Part shown: positions 43,864 to 55,193 of the stretch, one piece after another
Position numbering within the stretch: position 1 is the stretch's first letter
How the letters are laid out: each line of letters starts with the position of its first letter
Source: AC-32 sp963765785
GTDB lineage: Bacteria; Actinomycetota; Thermoleophilia; Gaiellales; Gaiellaceae
DNA: 64,000 nucleotides
Assembly (NCBI GenBank): GCA_963765785.1
Contig: CAVXXW010000009.1
Span: 248,001-312,000 of the forward strand
Direction of reading: 5' to 3'
Program-made: the position numbers and the translations under genes
The notes under the pieces: model-generated
What the model saw: the letters and a program-made list of their open reading frames with translations, nothing else
Database searches by the model: none
Told to the model about the DNA's origin: nothing

Positions 43864-44261
43864 GCCGGGTCGGGATCCTCGGAGCGCCGCGGCCGATACC
43901 GCATCAGCGCTGGCTCGCGCCGGTCGCCGGTGCGGTTGTGATCGCGCTCGCTCTGCCACTCTTCCTGGTCGCCGGCTGGCCGGTCTCCGGCTGGGCCGTC
44001 GCGGCGCTGCTCTGGGTCGGCGTCCAGACCTTCGGACTGCTGCTCGCGCGCGTGAAGCCTTCGGCCGACAACGTCGCCGCCTCGGGCGCGCTCGCGTTCG
44101 GGATGATGGCGCGGCTGCTCGTCGTGCTGGTCGTGCTGCTCGCCCTCGCCGCGTCGGACCGCGACGCCGGCCTCGCGGCGGCCCTCACCTACGGCGCCGC
44201 GTACACCGCCGAGCTCGGGCTCTCCCTCTTCGGCTACTACGCCCAGGAGCCGCGCGCATGA
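43860..44261 (+). CDS. atpI: ATP synthase subunit I-like membrane protein
   Basis: 133 residues from TTG 43860, with four predicted membrane helices (LAPVAGAVVIALALPLFLV, GWAVAALLWVGVQTFGLLL, ASGALAFGMMARLLVVLVVL, AAALTYGAAYTAELGLSL). Position and topology fit AtpI, an assembly factor for the c ring. It overlaps its upstream neighbour by TTGA and atpB by ATGA. Confidence 0.75.
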   Translation: MSRVGILGAPRPIPHQRWLAPVAGAVVIALALPLFLVAGWPVSGWAVAALLWVGVQTFGLLLARVKPSADNVAASGALAFGMMARLLVVLVVLLALAASDRDAGLAAALTYGAAYTAELGLSLFGYYAQEPRA

Positions 44262-45103
44262 AGCGCGCCCTGCTGGCAGCCAGCCTGTTCGCATTGGTGC
44301 TACCCGCGCAGGCGTTCGCGCGGGGCCAGTTCGACCCGACGAAGGAGTTCGAGCAGCACGAGTGGGTGTCGATCCACATCGGCGGCCTGAACCTCTCGAT
44401 CACCAAGGCGGTCGTTTACCTGATGCTCGGCGCGCTGATCACGATCCTGCTCGGGCTCTTCCTGATGCGCGGCAAGACGCTGAACCGCCGCCACACCGTC
44501 GGCGAGCAGATCTACGAGATCGCACAGGTGCAGATCGCGGAGCAGGGCCTGCCGTCGAAGGCGATCGGCCTCTGGTTCCCGTACGTGGCGACGCTCCTGT
44601 TGTTCATTTTCGTCGTCAACCTGATCGGCTTCATCCCGCTGCCGCTGACCGGCGAGAAGTGGCACGGCGTGCCGACGTGGGGGATCTACGCCGCGACCTC
44701 CTCGCTGTCGGTGACGCTCGCGCTCGCGATCCTGACCTTCGTGTTCACTCACGTCGAGGGCATTCGCTGGAACGGCCCCGTCCGCTACTTCAAGAGCTGG
44801 ATCCCGGAGGCGCCGAAGGCGCTCCTGCTGCTGATCGTCCCACTCGAGATCATCGGCCAGTTCATGCGCCTGCTCTCGCTGAGCGTCCGACTCTTCGCGA
44901 ACATGCTCGCGGGGCACATCCTGATCCTGACCTTCATCGGCCTGATGTTCATCCTGGAGTCCATCTACCTGGCCCCCCTTGTCCTGCCGGTCGCGACGGT
45001 CTTCTACCTCTTCGAGGTGATCATCGTCGTCGGCATCCAGGCGTTCATCTTCGCCGCCCTGTCCGCCATCTACATCGGCTCGGCGATCGAGCCGGAGCAT
45101 TAG
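44258..45103 (+). CDS. atpB: ATP synthase Fo subunit a
   Basis: Proton-channel subunit, 281 residues. The essential Arg is in LSLSVRLFANMLAGH; FVVNLIGFIPLP and the C-terminal VVGIQAFIFAALSAIYIG helix are typical. The first 22 residues (RALLAASLFALVLPAQAFA) look like a cleavable signal peptide, as in some bacterial a subunits. The stop codon forms part of repeat element E. Confidence 0.95.
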   Translation: MKRALLAASLFALVLPAQAFARGQFDPTKEFEQHEWVSIHIGGLNLSITKAVVYLMLGALITILLGLFLMRGKTLNRRHTVGEQIYEIAQVQIAEQGLPSKAIGLWFPYVATLLLFIFVVNLIGFIPLPLTGEKWHGVPTWGIYAATSSLSVTLALAILTFVFTHVEGIRWNGPVRYFKSWIPEAPKALLLLIVPLEIIGQFMRLLSLSVRLFANMLAGHILILTFIGLMFILESIYLAPLVLPVATVFYLFEVIIVVGIQAFIFAALSAIYIGSAIEPEH

Positions 45104-45163
45104 GCGTTGCTTGTCAACGCCGACCATAGGAGGCTGTACTGGCTTCGCCAGTGCAGCCGTTGA
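45103..45163 (+). repeat. two-hairpin intergenic element, copy E
   Basis: Plus strand, upstream of atpE. P1 (45103-45121) GGCGTTG, cttgt, CAACGCC; linker GACCATAGGA; P2 (45132-45158) GGCTG-t-ACTGGC, ttc, GCCAGT-g-CAGCC; short tail CCGTTGA. P2 has the same 5 bp, 1x1 mismatch, 6 bp plan as copy D with different bases. The atpE ribosome site follows directly. Confidence 0.75.
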
Positions 45164-45178
45164 GAAGGAGGTTCCACC

Positions 45179-45442
45179 TTGCTTGGAACGGTTCTTGCCG
45201 CCACGAGCGGCGACGTCACGAAGGCCGGCAAGGCCATCGGCCTCGCGCTGGGCGTCGGCCTCGGCGCCGCCGGCGCCGGCGTCGGCATCGGCCTCATCTT
45301 CGCCTCGATGATCCAGTCGGTCGCCCGCCAGCCGGAGCTGCGCGGCGAGCTACAGGGCATCCAGTGGCTCGGCTTCGCGCTCACCGAGGCGGTCGTGTTC
45401 TACGGCCTGCTCGGCTCGATCCTCGCCTTCGTCCTCGTCTAG
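45179..45442 (+). CDS. atpE: ATP synthase Fo subunit c
   Basis: 87 residues, two helices. The first has the glycine-rich packing motif GVGLGAAGAGVGIG; the second carries the proton-binding Glu in LTEAVVFYGLLG. There is no Na+-type Gln in helix 1, so a proton ring is likely. The start is TTG 45179, seven bases after a strong GAAGGAGG. Together with the hairpins upstream this suggests enhanced translation of the most abundant subunit. Confidence 0.95.
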   Translation: MLGTVLAATSGDVTKAGKAIGLALGVGLGAAGAGVGIGLIFASMIQSVARQPELRGELQGIQWLGFALTEAVVFYGLLGSILAFVLV

Positions 45443-45446
45443 CCCG

Positions 45447-45974
45447 ATGCTGCCCGTCGCCGCGAACCCACTGATCCAGGTCACGCCGGGGCTGATGATC
45501 TGGACGATCGTCTGCTTCCTGATCACGCTGTTCGTGCTGAAGCGCTTCGCCTTCGGCCCGATCCAGCAGGCGATCGACGAGCGGCGCGAGCGGATCCGGC
45601 GCTCGCTCGAGGAGGCCGACAACGCCCGCGAGGAGGCGCGGAAGCTGCTCGAGGAGCACCGCAAGCTGATCTCCGGTGCGCAGACGGATGCGGAGGAGAT
45701 CCTCAGCGAGGCCCGGCGCGTCGCGGAGGCGAACGAGCGGCGGATGCGCGAGGAGCTCGAGGCCGACCGGCAGCGGCGCCTGGAGGAGACCCGCAAGCAG
45801 ATCGACGCCGAGACGCGGCGCGCGCTGGAGGCGATCCGCGCGGAGGTCGTCGACCTCAGCATGCTCGCCGCCGCGAAGGTCACCCGGAAGAGCCTCGACG
45901 ACGCCGACCACAAGCGCCTGATCGAGGAGGCCGTGGGCGAGCTCGACTTCTCCGTGCTGGAGCAGAACGAGTGA
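45447..45974 (+). CDS. atpF: ATP synthase Fo subunit b
   Basis: 175 residues. One membrane helix (PGLMIWTIVCFLITLFVLK, about 11-29) is followed by a long charged coiled coil (QAIDERRERIRRSLEEADNA onward) that forms the peripheral stalk. The TDAEEILSEARR segment is typical. ATG 4 bases after the atpE stop. Element D follows its stop codon directly. Confidence 0.94.
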   Translation: MLPVAANPLIQVTPGLMIWTIVCFLITLFVLKRFAFGPIQQAIDERRERIRRSLEEADNAREEARKLLEEHRKLISGAQTDAEEILSEARRVAEANERRMREELEADRQRRLEETRKQIDAETRRALEAIRAEVVDLSMLAAAKVTRKSLDDADHKRLIEEAVGELDFSVLEQNE

Positions 45975-46046
45975 GACGTCGCTTGCGATGTCGATATCAG
46001 GTCGGACGAGCTCTGCTCGTGCGACCGTCTGAAATGACCGGTCGAG
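45975..46046 (+). repeat. two-hairpin intergenic element, copy D (most complete)
   Basis: Plus strand. P1 (45975-45992) GACGTCGC, tt, GCGATGTC; linker GATATCA; P2 (46000-46026) GGTCG-g-ACGAGC, tct, GCTCGT-g-CGACC; tail GTCTGAAATGACCGGTCGAG. It begins right after the atpF stop and fills most of the 97-base gap to atpH. Confidence 0.8.
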
Positions 46047-46071
46047 CCGCTGCCCGTCAGGGGTTGCGCGC

Positions 46072-46602
46072 GTGAGCGTGGTAGACCGCGTCTACGCGAA
46101 CGCGCTCTTCGAGGCGGCGCTCGAGAAAGACAGGCTCGAGGCCGTCCGTGACCAGCTGCAGCAGGTCGTCGAGGCCGAGGCGCAGGTGCCCGAGCTGCGC
46201 GAGCTGCTGCGCAACCCGCAGCTCGACCCGCGCGCGCGGGCAGCAGCGCTCGGAGACGTCCTCGGCGACGCCGACGAGCTGCTGCGCAATTTCCTGCTCG
46301 TGCTCGCGGACAAGGGCCGCACCGGGCAGCTGGAGGAGATCGCGCGCGAGTTCGAGCGCCTGGTCGCCGAGCACGAGGGCGTCGTCCACGCAGAGCTGAC
46401 GACCGCGTTCGAGCTCTCCGACGAGGAGGCGACGAAGCTGCTCGGCCAGATCGAGCAGGCCTCCGGACGCAAGGTCGAGGCGACGCGCCGCGTCGACCCC
46501 GACCTGATCGGCGGCATCGTCCTGCAGGTTGGTTCCCACCGACTCGACGCGAGCGTCCGCGGCCGCTTGGAGCGGCTGCGACGGCAGCTCGCCACGGCCT
46601 AG
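46072..46602 (+). CDS. atpH: ATP synthase F1 subunit delta
   Basis: 176 residues. The helical N-terminal domain (VDRVYANALFEAALEKDRLE, LRELLRNPQLDP, LRNFLLVLADKGR) caps F1. The C-terminal part has VEATRRVDPDLIGGIVLQVG, the conserved region that contacts subunit b. GTG start after element D. Confidence 0.93.
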   Translation: MSVVDRVYANALFEAALEKDRLEAVRDQLQQVVEAEAQVPELRELLRNPQLDPRARAAALGDVLGDADELLRNFLLVLADKGRTGQLEEIAREFERLVAEHEGVVHAELTTAFELSDEEATKLLGQIEQASGRKVEATRRVDPDLIGGIVLQVGSHRLDASVRGRLERLRRQLATA

Positions 46603-46613
46603 AGAGGAGATTC

Positions 46614-48139
<1,526 letters not shown>

Positions 48140-48140
<1 letters not shown>

Positions 48141-49030
48141 TGGCCACCGTCCAGGATCTCAAGCGCCGGATCCGCTCGATCCGGAACACGCGCAAGATCA
48201 CGAAGGCGATGGAGCTCGTCGCCTCGGCCCGCCTCCGCCGCGCGCAGGCCCGGATCGAGGCGATGCGTCCGTACGCGGACCGGATGACGGAGCTGATGAT
48301 CGGCACCGCCCGCGCCGCCTCGTCGCTCCAGAGCCTGGCACTGCTGCAGCGGCGCGAGGTGAAGAAGGCGGCGATCGTGCCGCTCACCGGCGACCGCGGC
48401 CTGGCCGGCGCGTTCAACGCGCAGGTGCTTCGGCACGCGTTTGCCCTCGAGCGGCAGCTGCGCGGCGAGGGCGTCGAGGTGCGCTGGCTCGTCGCCGGCA
48501 AGAAGGGCCGCTCGACCCTGAGGTTTCGCCGCTACGAGATCGCCAAGGCGTGGATCGGCTTCAGCGACCGCCCGTCGTACCACGACGCGCAGGCCATCGC
48601 GCACGAGGCCGCCGAGCTCTACGAGAGCGGCGAGGTCGACCGCGTGATCCTGGTCTACAACCAGTTCGTCTCCGCGCTCGTCCAGCGGGTCGTCGAGCGC
48701 GACGTGCTGCCGATCCCGGAGGAGGCGCTCGAGCGCAGCGACGAGGACGAGCGCGAAGCGGCGCTCCTGGGCGACTTCATCTACGAGCCGGAGCCGGAGG
48801 CGATCCTCCACCGGCTGCTGCCCGTCTACGTCGAGACCGAGCTCTACCGCGCGCTGCTCGAGTCCGCGGCCTCGGAGCAGGGCGCGCGAATGACCGCGAT
48901 GCGCAACGCCTCGGGGAACGCGGCCGACCTGATCTCGAGCCTGACGCTCGACATGAACCGCGCCCGCCAGGCCGAGATCACTCAGGAGATCCTCGAGGTG
49001 GTCGCCGGCGCGGACGCGCTCACGCAGTAA
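48140..49030 (+). CDS. atpG: ATP synthase F1 subunit gamma
   Basis: Rotor shaft, 296 residues. The N-terminal helix RIRSIRNTRKITKAMELVAS and the C-terminal helix MRNASGNAADLISSLTLDMNRARQAEITQEILEVV (ends quoted; positions about 253-290) are diagnostic. LTGDRGLAGAFN is present. Its GTG start shares one base with the atpA stop. In most bacteria atpD follows at once; here the next gene is a transporter permease. Confidence 0.95.
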
Positions 49031-49065
49031 GGAATCGCACAAACCTTCGGGCGTCGACGCTCGTC

Positions 49066-49071
49066 TATAGT
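49066..49071 (+). promoter_or_regulatory. -10 box of the peptide-transporter operon
   Basis: TATAGT 17 bases before ATG 49089, in the 58-base gap after atpG. No good -35 is seen. Confidence 0.45.
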
Positions 49072-49088
49072 CTGCGGCGCTTCTCGTC

Positions 49089-50144
49089 ATGGCTCAGCAA
49101 GAAGACAAAGTCATCGTCCCGGCTGGCGGAGCAGGTCTCGGCGCAGCAGTCGCGGTCGAGAGCGGCACCGAGCTGGGCGGCATGCCGGAGGTCCGCGCCC
49201 GAGGCTACTGGGAGCAGGTGTGGCGCCGGTTCCGCCACGACAAGGTCGCGCTCGCGAGCGGCGTCTTCATCATCCTCCTGATCTTCGTCGCCTTCGGCGG
49301 CGCGCCGATCGCGAAGCACTACGTCGGGCACGGGCCGAACGACCTCTTCCTGAGCCCGCCGGCGGTCGACCTCGCGGGCTTGCCCGCGAACCCCTGGACG
49401 TACGCGACGAACTCGCTGACGGGCAAGAAGAACCTGCTCGTGCTCGGCTCGGCCAACCGGCTCGGCCAGGACGAGTTCCTGCGGCTCCTCTACGGAGCGC
49501 GCATCTCGCTCGAGGTCGCGATCCTCTCGACGATCGGGGTGATGATCATCGGCGTTCTGCTGGGCTCGGCCGCGGGCTACTTCCGCGGGACGACCGACAC
49601 GCTCATCTCGCGCTTAACAGAGATCACGATGGCCTTCCCGCTGCTGATCTTCGTCATCTCGCTGGCAGCGACCATCGGCCCGCAGCTCGACAACATCACG
49701 CTCGGGGTGTTCCCGAAAGGGGTTCTCACGCTCGTGATGATCTTCACTCTGTTCGGCTGGTTCTATCCCGCGCGCATCATGCGCGCCCAAGCGCTCTCGA
49801 TCCGAGAGAAGGAGTACGTCGAGGCCGCGAGGATGATCGGCGCGAGCGACGCGCGCATCATCCGCTCGCACATCCTCCCGCACCTCGTCGCGCCGATGAT
49901 CGTCTACTCGACGCTGACGGTCGCGAGCTTCATCCTGCTCGAGGCCGGCCTCTCGTTCCTCGGCGTCGGGATCAAGTTCGACCCGAGCTGGGGCAACCTG
50001 CTCTCGGAGGGCCCGAACTACTACACCACGCGCCCGCTCCTCATGCTCTGGCCGGGCCTCGCGGTGCTGATGACGACGCTCGCGTTCAACCTGCTCGGCG
50101 ACGGGCTGCGCGACGCGTTCGATCCGCGCGCGACCTCGCTCTGA
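49089..50144 (+). CDS. peptide/nickel ABC transporter permease (OppC/DppC type)
   Basis: A 351-residue inner-membrane permease. The N-terminal cytoplasmic tail has the family segment WRRFRHDKVALASGVFII; a large loop lies between helix 1 and the core; LYGARISLEVAILSTIGVMI begins the permease core. The EAA loop is EYVEAARMIGASDARIIRSHILPH. It ends in GDGLRDAFDPR, as DppC-type proteins do. It opens the transporter operon that separates atpG from atpD. Confidence 0.92.
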   Translation: MAQQEDKVIVPAGGAGLGAAVAVESGTELGGMPEVRARGYWEQVWRRFRHDKVALASGVFIILLIFVAFGGAPIAKHYVGHGPNDLFLSPPAVDLAGLPANPWTYATNSLTGKKNLLVLGSANRLGQDEFLRLLYGARISLEVAILSTIGVMIIGVLLGSAAGYFRGTTDTLISRLTEITMAFPLLIFVISLAATIGPQLDNITLGVFPKGVLTLVMIFTLFGWFYPARIMRAQALSIREKEYVEAARMIGASDARIIRSHILPHLVAPMIVYSTLTVASFILLEAGLSFLGVGIKFDPSWGNLLSEGPNYYTTRPLLMLWPGLAVLMTTLAFNLLGDGLRDAFDPRATSL

Positions 50145-50206
50145 GCACCGGCGGCAGTGCCGTCGGCGTACTAACCATTTTCTAATCAAGAACGTCTTAG
50201 ACGGAT

Positions 50207-50228
50207 GGACGGGACCAGGCGCCCGTCC
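50207..50228 (+). promoter_or_regulatory. hairpin in the 5' leader of the solute-binding protein gene
   Basis: GGACGGG, 8-base loop, CCCGTCC: a perfect 7-bp stem 46 bases before the ATG. Further downstream is a strong GAAAGGAGAG ribosome site. Confidence 0.4.
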
Positions 50229-50274
50229 CGGGCCGGGGCATGCGCACCGGTTCGAGTTCACGGAAAGGAGAGAC

Positions 50275-51939
50275 ATGCACAGACGGCTCTGGCTCTCGGT
50301 CACGATGCTCGTGGCCGGGGCAAGCCTTCTGGTCGCAGCGAGCTTTGCGAGTGCGGGCACGTCGTCGCACAAGCTGAAGCAAGGCGGGATCTGGAAGTAC
50401 GGGACGGAAGGGGCCTCGGTCCAGGTCGACCCGCAGCTCGCCTACATCACCACGGCGTGGTGGCTCGAGTACGCGACCGCAGCGAAGCTGTACAACTATC
50501 CGGACAAGGCCGGCGCGGCTGGTACCCAGCTCAAGCCGGAAGTGGCGTCGCAGTTCACGGTCTCCCGTGACGGCAAGACGTACACGTTCACGATCAAGAA
50601 GGGCTACAAGTTCAGTGACGGCTCGCCGGTCACGGCGAACAACTTCAAGTACGCGATCAACCGGACGCTGAACAAGGACCTCGCCTCCCCTGGCGCGCAG
50701 TTCGTCACCGCCCCTACCGGTACGAACATCGTTGGCGGCCTCGCCGTCAACAACGGTAAGGCGAAGACCGCCAGCGGCGTGGTTGTCAAGGGCAACAAGC
50801 TGATCATTCACCTGACGAGGCCTGATGCGACGTTCATGGCGAAGATCACGATGCCCTTCTTCCAGGCCACCTCGACGAAGATTCCGCTGACCAAGGAAGT
50901 CGTCACGATCAAGGGCAACGCCCTGCCGTCCGCGGGTCCGTACTACTACTCCCGCAACGACGTCAACTCGCTGACGTCGCTCCGGCGCAACACGCACTAC
51001 AAGGGGCCTCGCCCGCACAACCTCTCTGGTCTGGACGTGCTCTGGAACCAGAACGAGGCCACGCTCTTCAACGAGACCAAGGCCAACCAGGTCGACGAGA
51101 ACAACACGCTTCCGCCCGACCAGATTGCAGGTCTGAAGAAGTCGTACGGCATCAACAAGAGCCGGTTCTACGTCCAGCCGCAGAACTGCACCGGCTACCT
51201 GCCGATGAACATGTCGAGAACCCTGTTCAAGGGCAACACGAAGCTCCGGCAGGCGGTCAACTACGCGATCCAGCGGCCTCCGTACGTCGGCCAGGCTGGC
51301 CCGCTCGCCGGTTCTCCGTGGACGCACCTGATGAACCCGAACGTTCCGGGTTGGCAGAACAAGACGCTGTACAAGTACAACCTCTCGAAGGCGAAGAGCC
51401 TCGCGAATGGCAACCTGCGTGGCGGCAAGATCACGGTGTACTACCGCTCGTCTGGTTCGGTGAACCCGGCCCAGGCCCAGATCGTCCGGAACGACCTCAT
51501 CTCGATCGGGTTCAACCCGAGCAACATCACGATGAAGGGCTTCTCGGGCGGCAACATCTACACCGCCATGGGCGTCAGGGGCAACGACGCCGACATGGGT
51601 GTGTCGATGGGCTGGTGCTCGGACTACCCGGATCCGTACGACTGGCTGAACATCCTGCTGTACGGCCCGGGAATCCAGGCGGACAACAACGTCAACTACT
51701 CGTACATGAACATCCCGAAGTGGAACAACAAGCTGGCTCAGGCCGCGAAGATGGTCGGCCCGAACCGCTACAAGACGTACGGGAAGCTTGACATCGACAT
51801 CATGAACCAGGTCGCGCCTGTGGCCGCGACCCGCACGTACAACACGCGGTACTTCTTCTCGGACCGCGCGAACCCGAAGAGCCTCGTCTTCTCGAAGACC
51901 TACGCCGACTTCAGCATCGGCGCGATGGCCCTCAAGTAG
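50275..51939 (+). CDS. extracellular solute-binding protein, family 5 (peptide-type)
   Basis: 554 residues. A signal peptide (about 1-27, ending ASFASA) lacks a lipobox Cys. The mature part has the SBP5 hallmarks GGIWKYGTEGASVQVDPQL, YTFTIKKGYKFSDGSPVTANNFKYAINR, RQAVNYAIQR and GWCSDYPDPYDW. It is unusually rich in Lys and Asn, with AAC/AAG codons dominating, unlike the Arg- and Ala-rich neighbours, perhaps because of high expression or export. A 15-bp hairpin follows the stop. Confidence 0.92.
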   Translation: MHRRLWLSVTMLVAGASLLVAASFASAGTSSHKLKQGGIWKYGTEGASVQVDPQLAYITTAWWLEYATAAKLYNYPDKAGAAGTQLKPEVASQFTVSRDGKTYTFTIKKGYKFSDGSPVTANNFKYAINRTLNKDLASPGAQFVTAPTGTNIVGGLAVNNGKAKTASGVVVKGNKLIIHLTRPDATFMAKITMPFFQATSTKIPLTKEVVTIKGNALPSAGPYYYSRNDVNSLTSLRRNTHYKGPRPHNLSGLDVLWNQNEATLFNETKANQVDENNTLPPDQIAGLKKSYGINKSRFYVQPQNCTGYLPMNMSRTLFKGNTKLRQAVNYAIQRPPYVGQAGPLAGSPWTHLMNPNVPGWQNKTLYKYNLSKAKSLANGNLRGGKITVYYRSSGSVNPAQAQIVRNDLISIGFNPSNITMKGFSGGNIYTAMGVRGNDADMGVSMGWCSDYPDPYDWLNILLYGPGIQADNNVNYSYMNIPKWNNKLAQAAKMVGPNRYKTYGKLDIDIMNQVAPVAATRTYNTRYFFSDRANPKSLVFSKTYADFSIGAMALK

Positions 51940-51965
51940 GAGGCTCGTAGCACGAAGCAGGAACA

Positions 51966-52000
51966 GACGTGAGGCGCCGGCACAACCGGCGCCTCACGTC
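51966..52000 (+). terminator. 15-bp perfect hairpin between binding protein and permease genes
   Basis: Stem 51966-51980 pairs without mismatch with 51986-52000 (inner arms GAGGCGCCGG and CCGGCGCCTC, loop cacaa). No T-run follows. This position fits an mRNA stabiliser or partial terminator that keeps binding-protein mRNA in excess. Confidence 0.6.
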
Positions 52001-52054
52001 AACTCCGAGGGACTGTAGGATTCCGGACCCAGAAAGGCGGCGAGGCGAGGCGAG

Positions 52055-53032
52055 ATGGTTCGATATCTGATCAGGCGGATTCTCTGGGCGTTCCTGCTCT
52101 TCATCATCGTCACGTTCGTCACGTTCGTGATCTTCTTCATGGGCCCGAACGACCCGGCCCGCGCGCAGTGCGGAGGTGACCAGGCTCAGCCCGCCTGCCT
52201 GAAGCTCGTCACGGAGAAGTACGGCCTCCACAAGCCGCTCTACTTCCAGTACTGGTACTTCTTCGACCGCCTCGTCATCCACCAGAACCTGGGCACGTCG
52301 TACGCTACGGGCCAGAGCATCAACCAGGCGATCGGCAAGGCGGCCCCGGTGACGGCCTCGCTCGTCTTCGGCGGCGCCGTCCTCTGGATGATCATCGCGC
52401 TCACGATCGGCGTCTTCTCGGCCTTGCGGCCGCGGTCGCTGTTAGACCGGGCGGCGATGGTCTTCGTGCTGATCGGGATCTCGGCCCACCCGGTCTGGAT
52501 CGGCCTGATCTTCGAGTACGTGTTCGGGGTGAAGCTCGGGTGGACCCCGATCGCGAACTACGCCAATTTCTTCGGCGCGCCGGCTGGCTCGGGCCAGCCC
52601 GGAGGCCCCTGGCAGTGGTTCTACCACATGATCTTGCCGTGGATGACCTTCTCGCTCCTGTTCGCGGCGCTCTACGTCCGCATGATCCGTGCGAACGTGA
52701 TGGAGACCCAGAACGAGGACTTCGTCCGCACCGCGCGCGCCAAGGGCGCGCCCGAGAACAAGATCCTCGTCTCGCACGTCTTGCGCAACGCGCTCCTGCC
52801 CGTGGTCACGATGCTCGGGATGGACATCGGCGTCGCGCTCGGCGGCGCGATCTTCACGGAGTCCGTCTACCAGCTCCCGGGGCTCGGGCGGTCGCTGATC
52901 ATCGGTGTCCAGGCGAACGACTTCGCGCTGGTCGAGGGAGTGGTCGTCTTCGCGACGATCGCGATCCTGTTCTTCAACCTGATCGTGGACGTGCTCTACG
53001 CGTGGATCGACCCGCGCATCAGACTCACCTAG
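52055..53032 (+). CDS. peptide/nickel ABC transporter permease (OppB/DppB type)
   Basis: 325 residues. Typical N-terminus MVRYLIRRILWAFLLFIIV, then a periplasmic loop holding KYGLHKPLYFQYWYF, six helices in all, and the EAA loop FVRTARAKGAPENKILVSHVLRNALLP. VDVLYAWIDPRIRL is the usual C-terminus. ATG start. Confidence 0.93.
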   Translation: MVRYLIRRILWAFLLFIIVTFVTFVIFFMGPNDPARAQCGGDQAQPACLKLVTEKYGLHKPLYFQYWYFFDRLVIHQNLGTSYATGQSINQAIGKAAPVTASLVFGGAVLWMIIALTIGVFSALRPRSLLDRAAMVFVLIGISAHPVWIGLIFEYVFGVKLGWTPIANYANFFGAPAGSGQPGGPWQWFYHMILPWMTFSLLFAALYVRMIRANVMETQNEDFVRTARAKGAPENKILVSHVLRNALLPVVTMLGMDIGVALGGAIFTESVYQLPGLGRSLIIGVQANDFALVEGVVVFATIAILFFNLIVDVLYAWIDPRIRLT

Positions 53033-53063
53033 AACCCACCGGCACCAGCTACTCTTCGGCCCC

Positions 53064-54086
<1,023 letters not shown>

Positions 54087-55187
54087 GTGGAGGCCGCCCA
54101 GGTCTCGAACGGGCCCCAGCCGACCGGCGACGAGCTTCTCATCGTCGACGACGTCAAGAAGTACTTCCCCATCACGCGCGGGGTCATCTTCCAGAAGGAG
54201 GTCGCCTCGGTGAAGGCGGTCGACGGCGTGTCGTTCAGCGTCAAGCCGGGCGAGACGCTCGGCATCGTCGGCGAGTCCGGTTGCGGCAAGTCGACGCTCG
54301 CGCGCTGCGTGATGAAGCTGCTCGAGACGACCGCCGGGGCGATCACGTTCGAGGGCCGCGACATCACGAAGCTCTCGCGGCCCGCGATGCGGCCGATCCG
54401 CCGGGAGATGACCATGATCTTCCAGGACCCGTACGCCTCGCTGAACCCGCGCAAGCGCGTCGGCTTCATCATCGGCGAGCCGCTCGAGGTGCACGGCCTC
54501 GGCAGCGCCGCCGAGATCAAGAAGCGCGTCCAGGAACTGCTCGAGGTGGTCGGCCTCAACCCCGAGCACTACAATCGCTTCCCGCACGAGTTCTCCGGCG
54601 GCCAGCGCCAGCGCATCGGCGTCGCGCGCGCCCTGGCCGTCAACCCGAAGCTGATCGTCTGCGACGAGCCCGTCTCGGCGCTCGACGTCTCGGTCCAGGC
54701 GCAGATCCTCAACCTGCTCAAGGACCTGCAGGACGACTTCGGCCTGACCTACATCTTCATCGCCCACGACCTCAACGTCGTCCGCCACATCTCGGACCGC
54801 GTGCTCGTCATGTACCTCGGCAAGGCCGTGGAGGTCGCCTCGCGCGACATCCTCTACAAGGAGCCCAAGCACCCTTACACGGGCGCGCTGCTCTCGGCCG
54901 TGCCGATCGCGAACCCGGATATCGGCCGCAAGCGCGAGGCGATCGTGCTCGAGGGCGACGTCCCGAGCCCGGTCAACCCGCCGAGCGGCTGCCGCTTCCA
55001 CCCGCGCTGCCCGCGCTTCGTCGAGGGCCATTGCGACGTCGAGGATCCGCCGCTCTACCCGTTCGGCAACGGCCACGTCGCCGCGTGTCACTACGCGCTC
55101 GAGCGCTGGCCGATGGACGCGAGCGAGATGCGTCGCGCGACGAGGACGACCGCGGAGCAGGAGCCCGAGCAGCCCGTCCGCACCTAG
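54087..55187 (+). CDS. peptide ABC transporter ATP-binding protein (OppF type)
   Basis: 366 residues. Walker A GESGCGKST, Q loop FQDPYASLNPRKRVG, signature FSGGQRQRIGVARAL, Walker B LIVCDEPVSALDVSVQAQ and His in FIAHDLNVVRHISD. The C-terminal CRFHPRCPRFVEGHC extension is present. GTG start immediately after the oppD stop. Confidence 0.93.
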   Translation: MEAAQVSNGPQPTGDELLIVDDVKKYFPITRGVIFQKEVASVKAVDGVSFSVKPGETLGIVGESGCGKSTLARCVMKLLETTAGAITFEGRDITKLSRPAMRPIRREMTMIFQDPYASLNPRKRVGFIIGEPLEVHGLGSAAEIKKRVQELLEVVGLNPEHYNRFPHEFSGGQRQRIGVARALAVNPKLIVCDEPVSALDVSVQAQILNLLKDLQDDFGLTYIFIAHDLNVVRHISDRVLVMYLGKAVEVASRDILYKEPKHPYTGALLSAVPIANPDIGRKREAIVLEGDVPSPVNPPSGCRFHPRCPRFVEGHCDVEDPPLYPFGNGHVAACHYALERWPMDASEMRRATRTTAEQEPEQPVRT

Positions 55188-55193
55188 CCCCGC

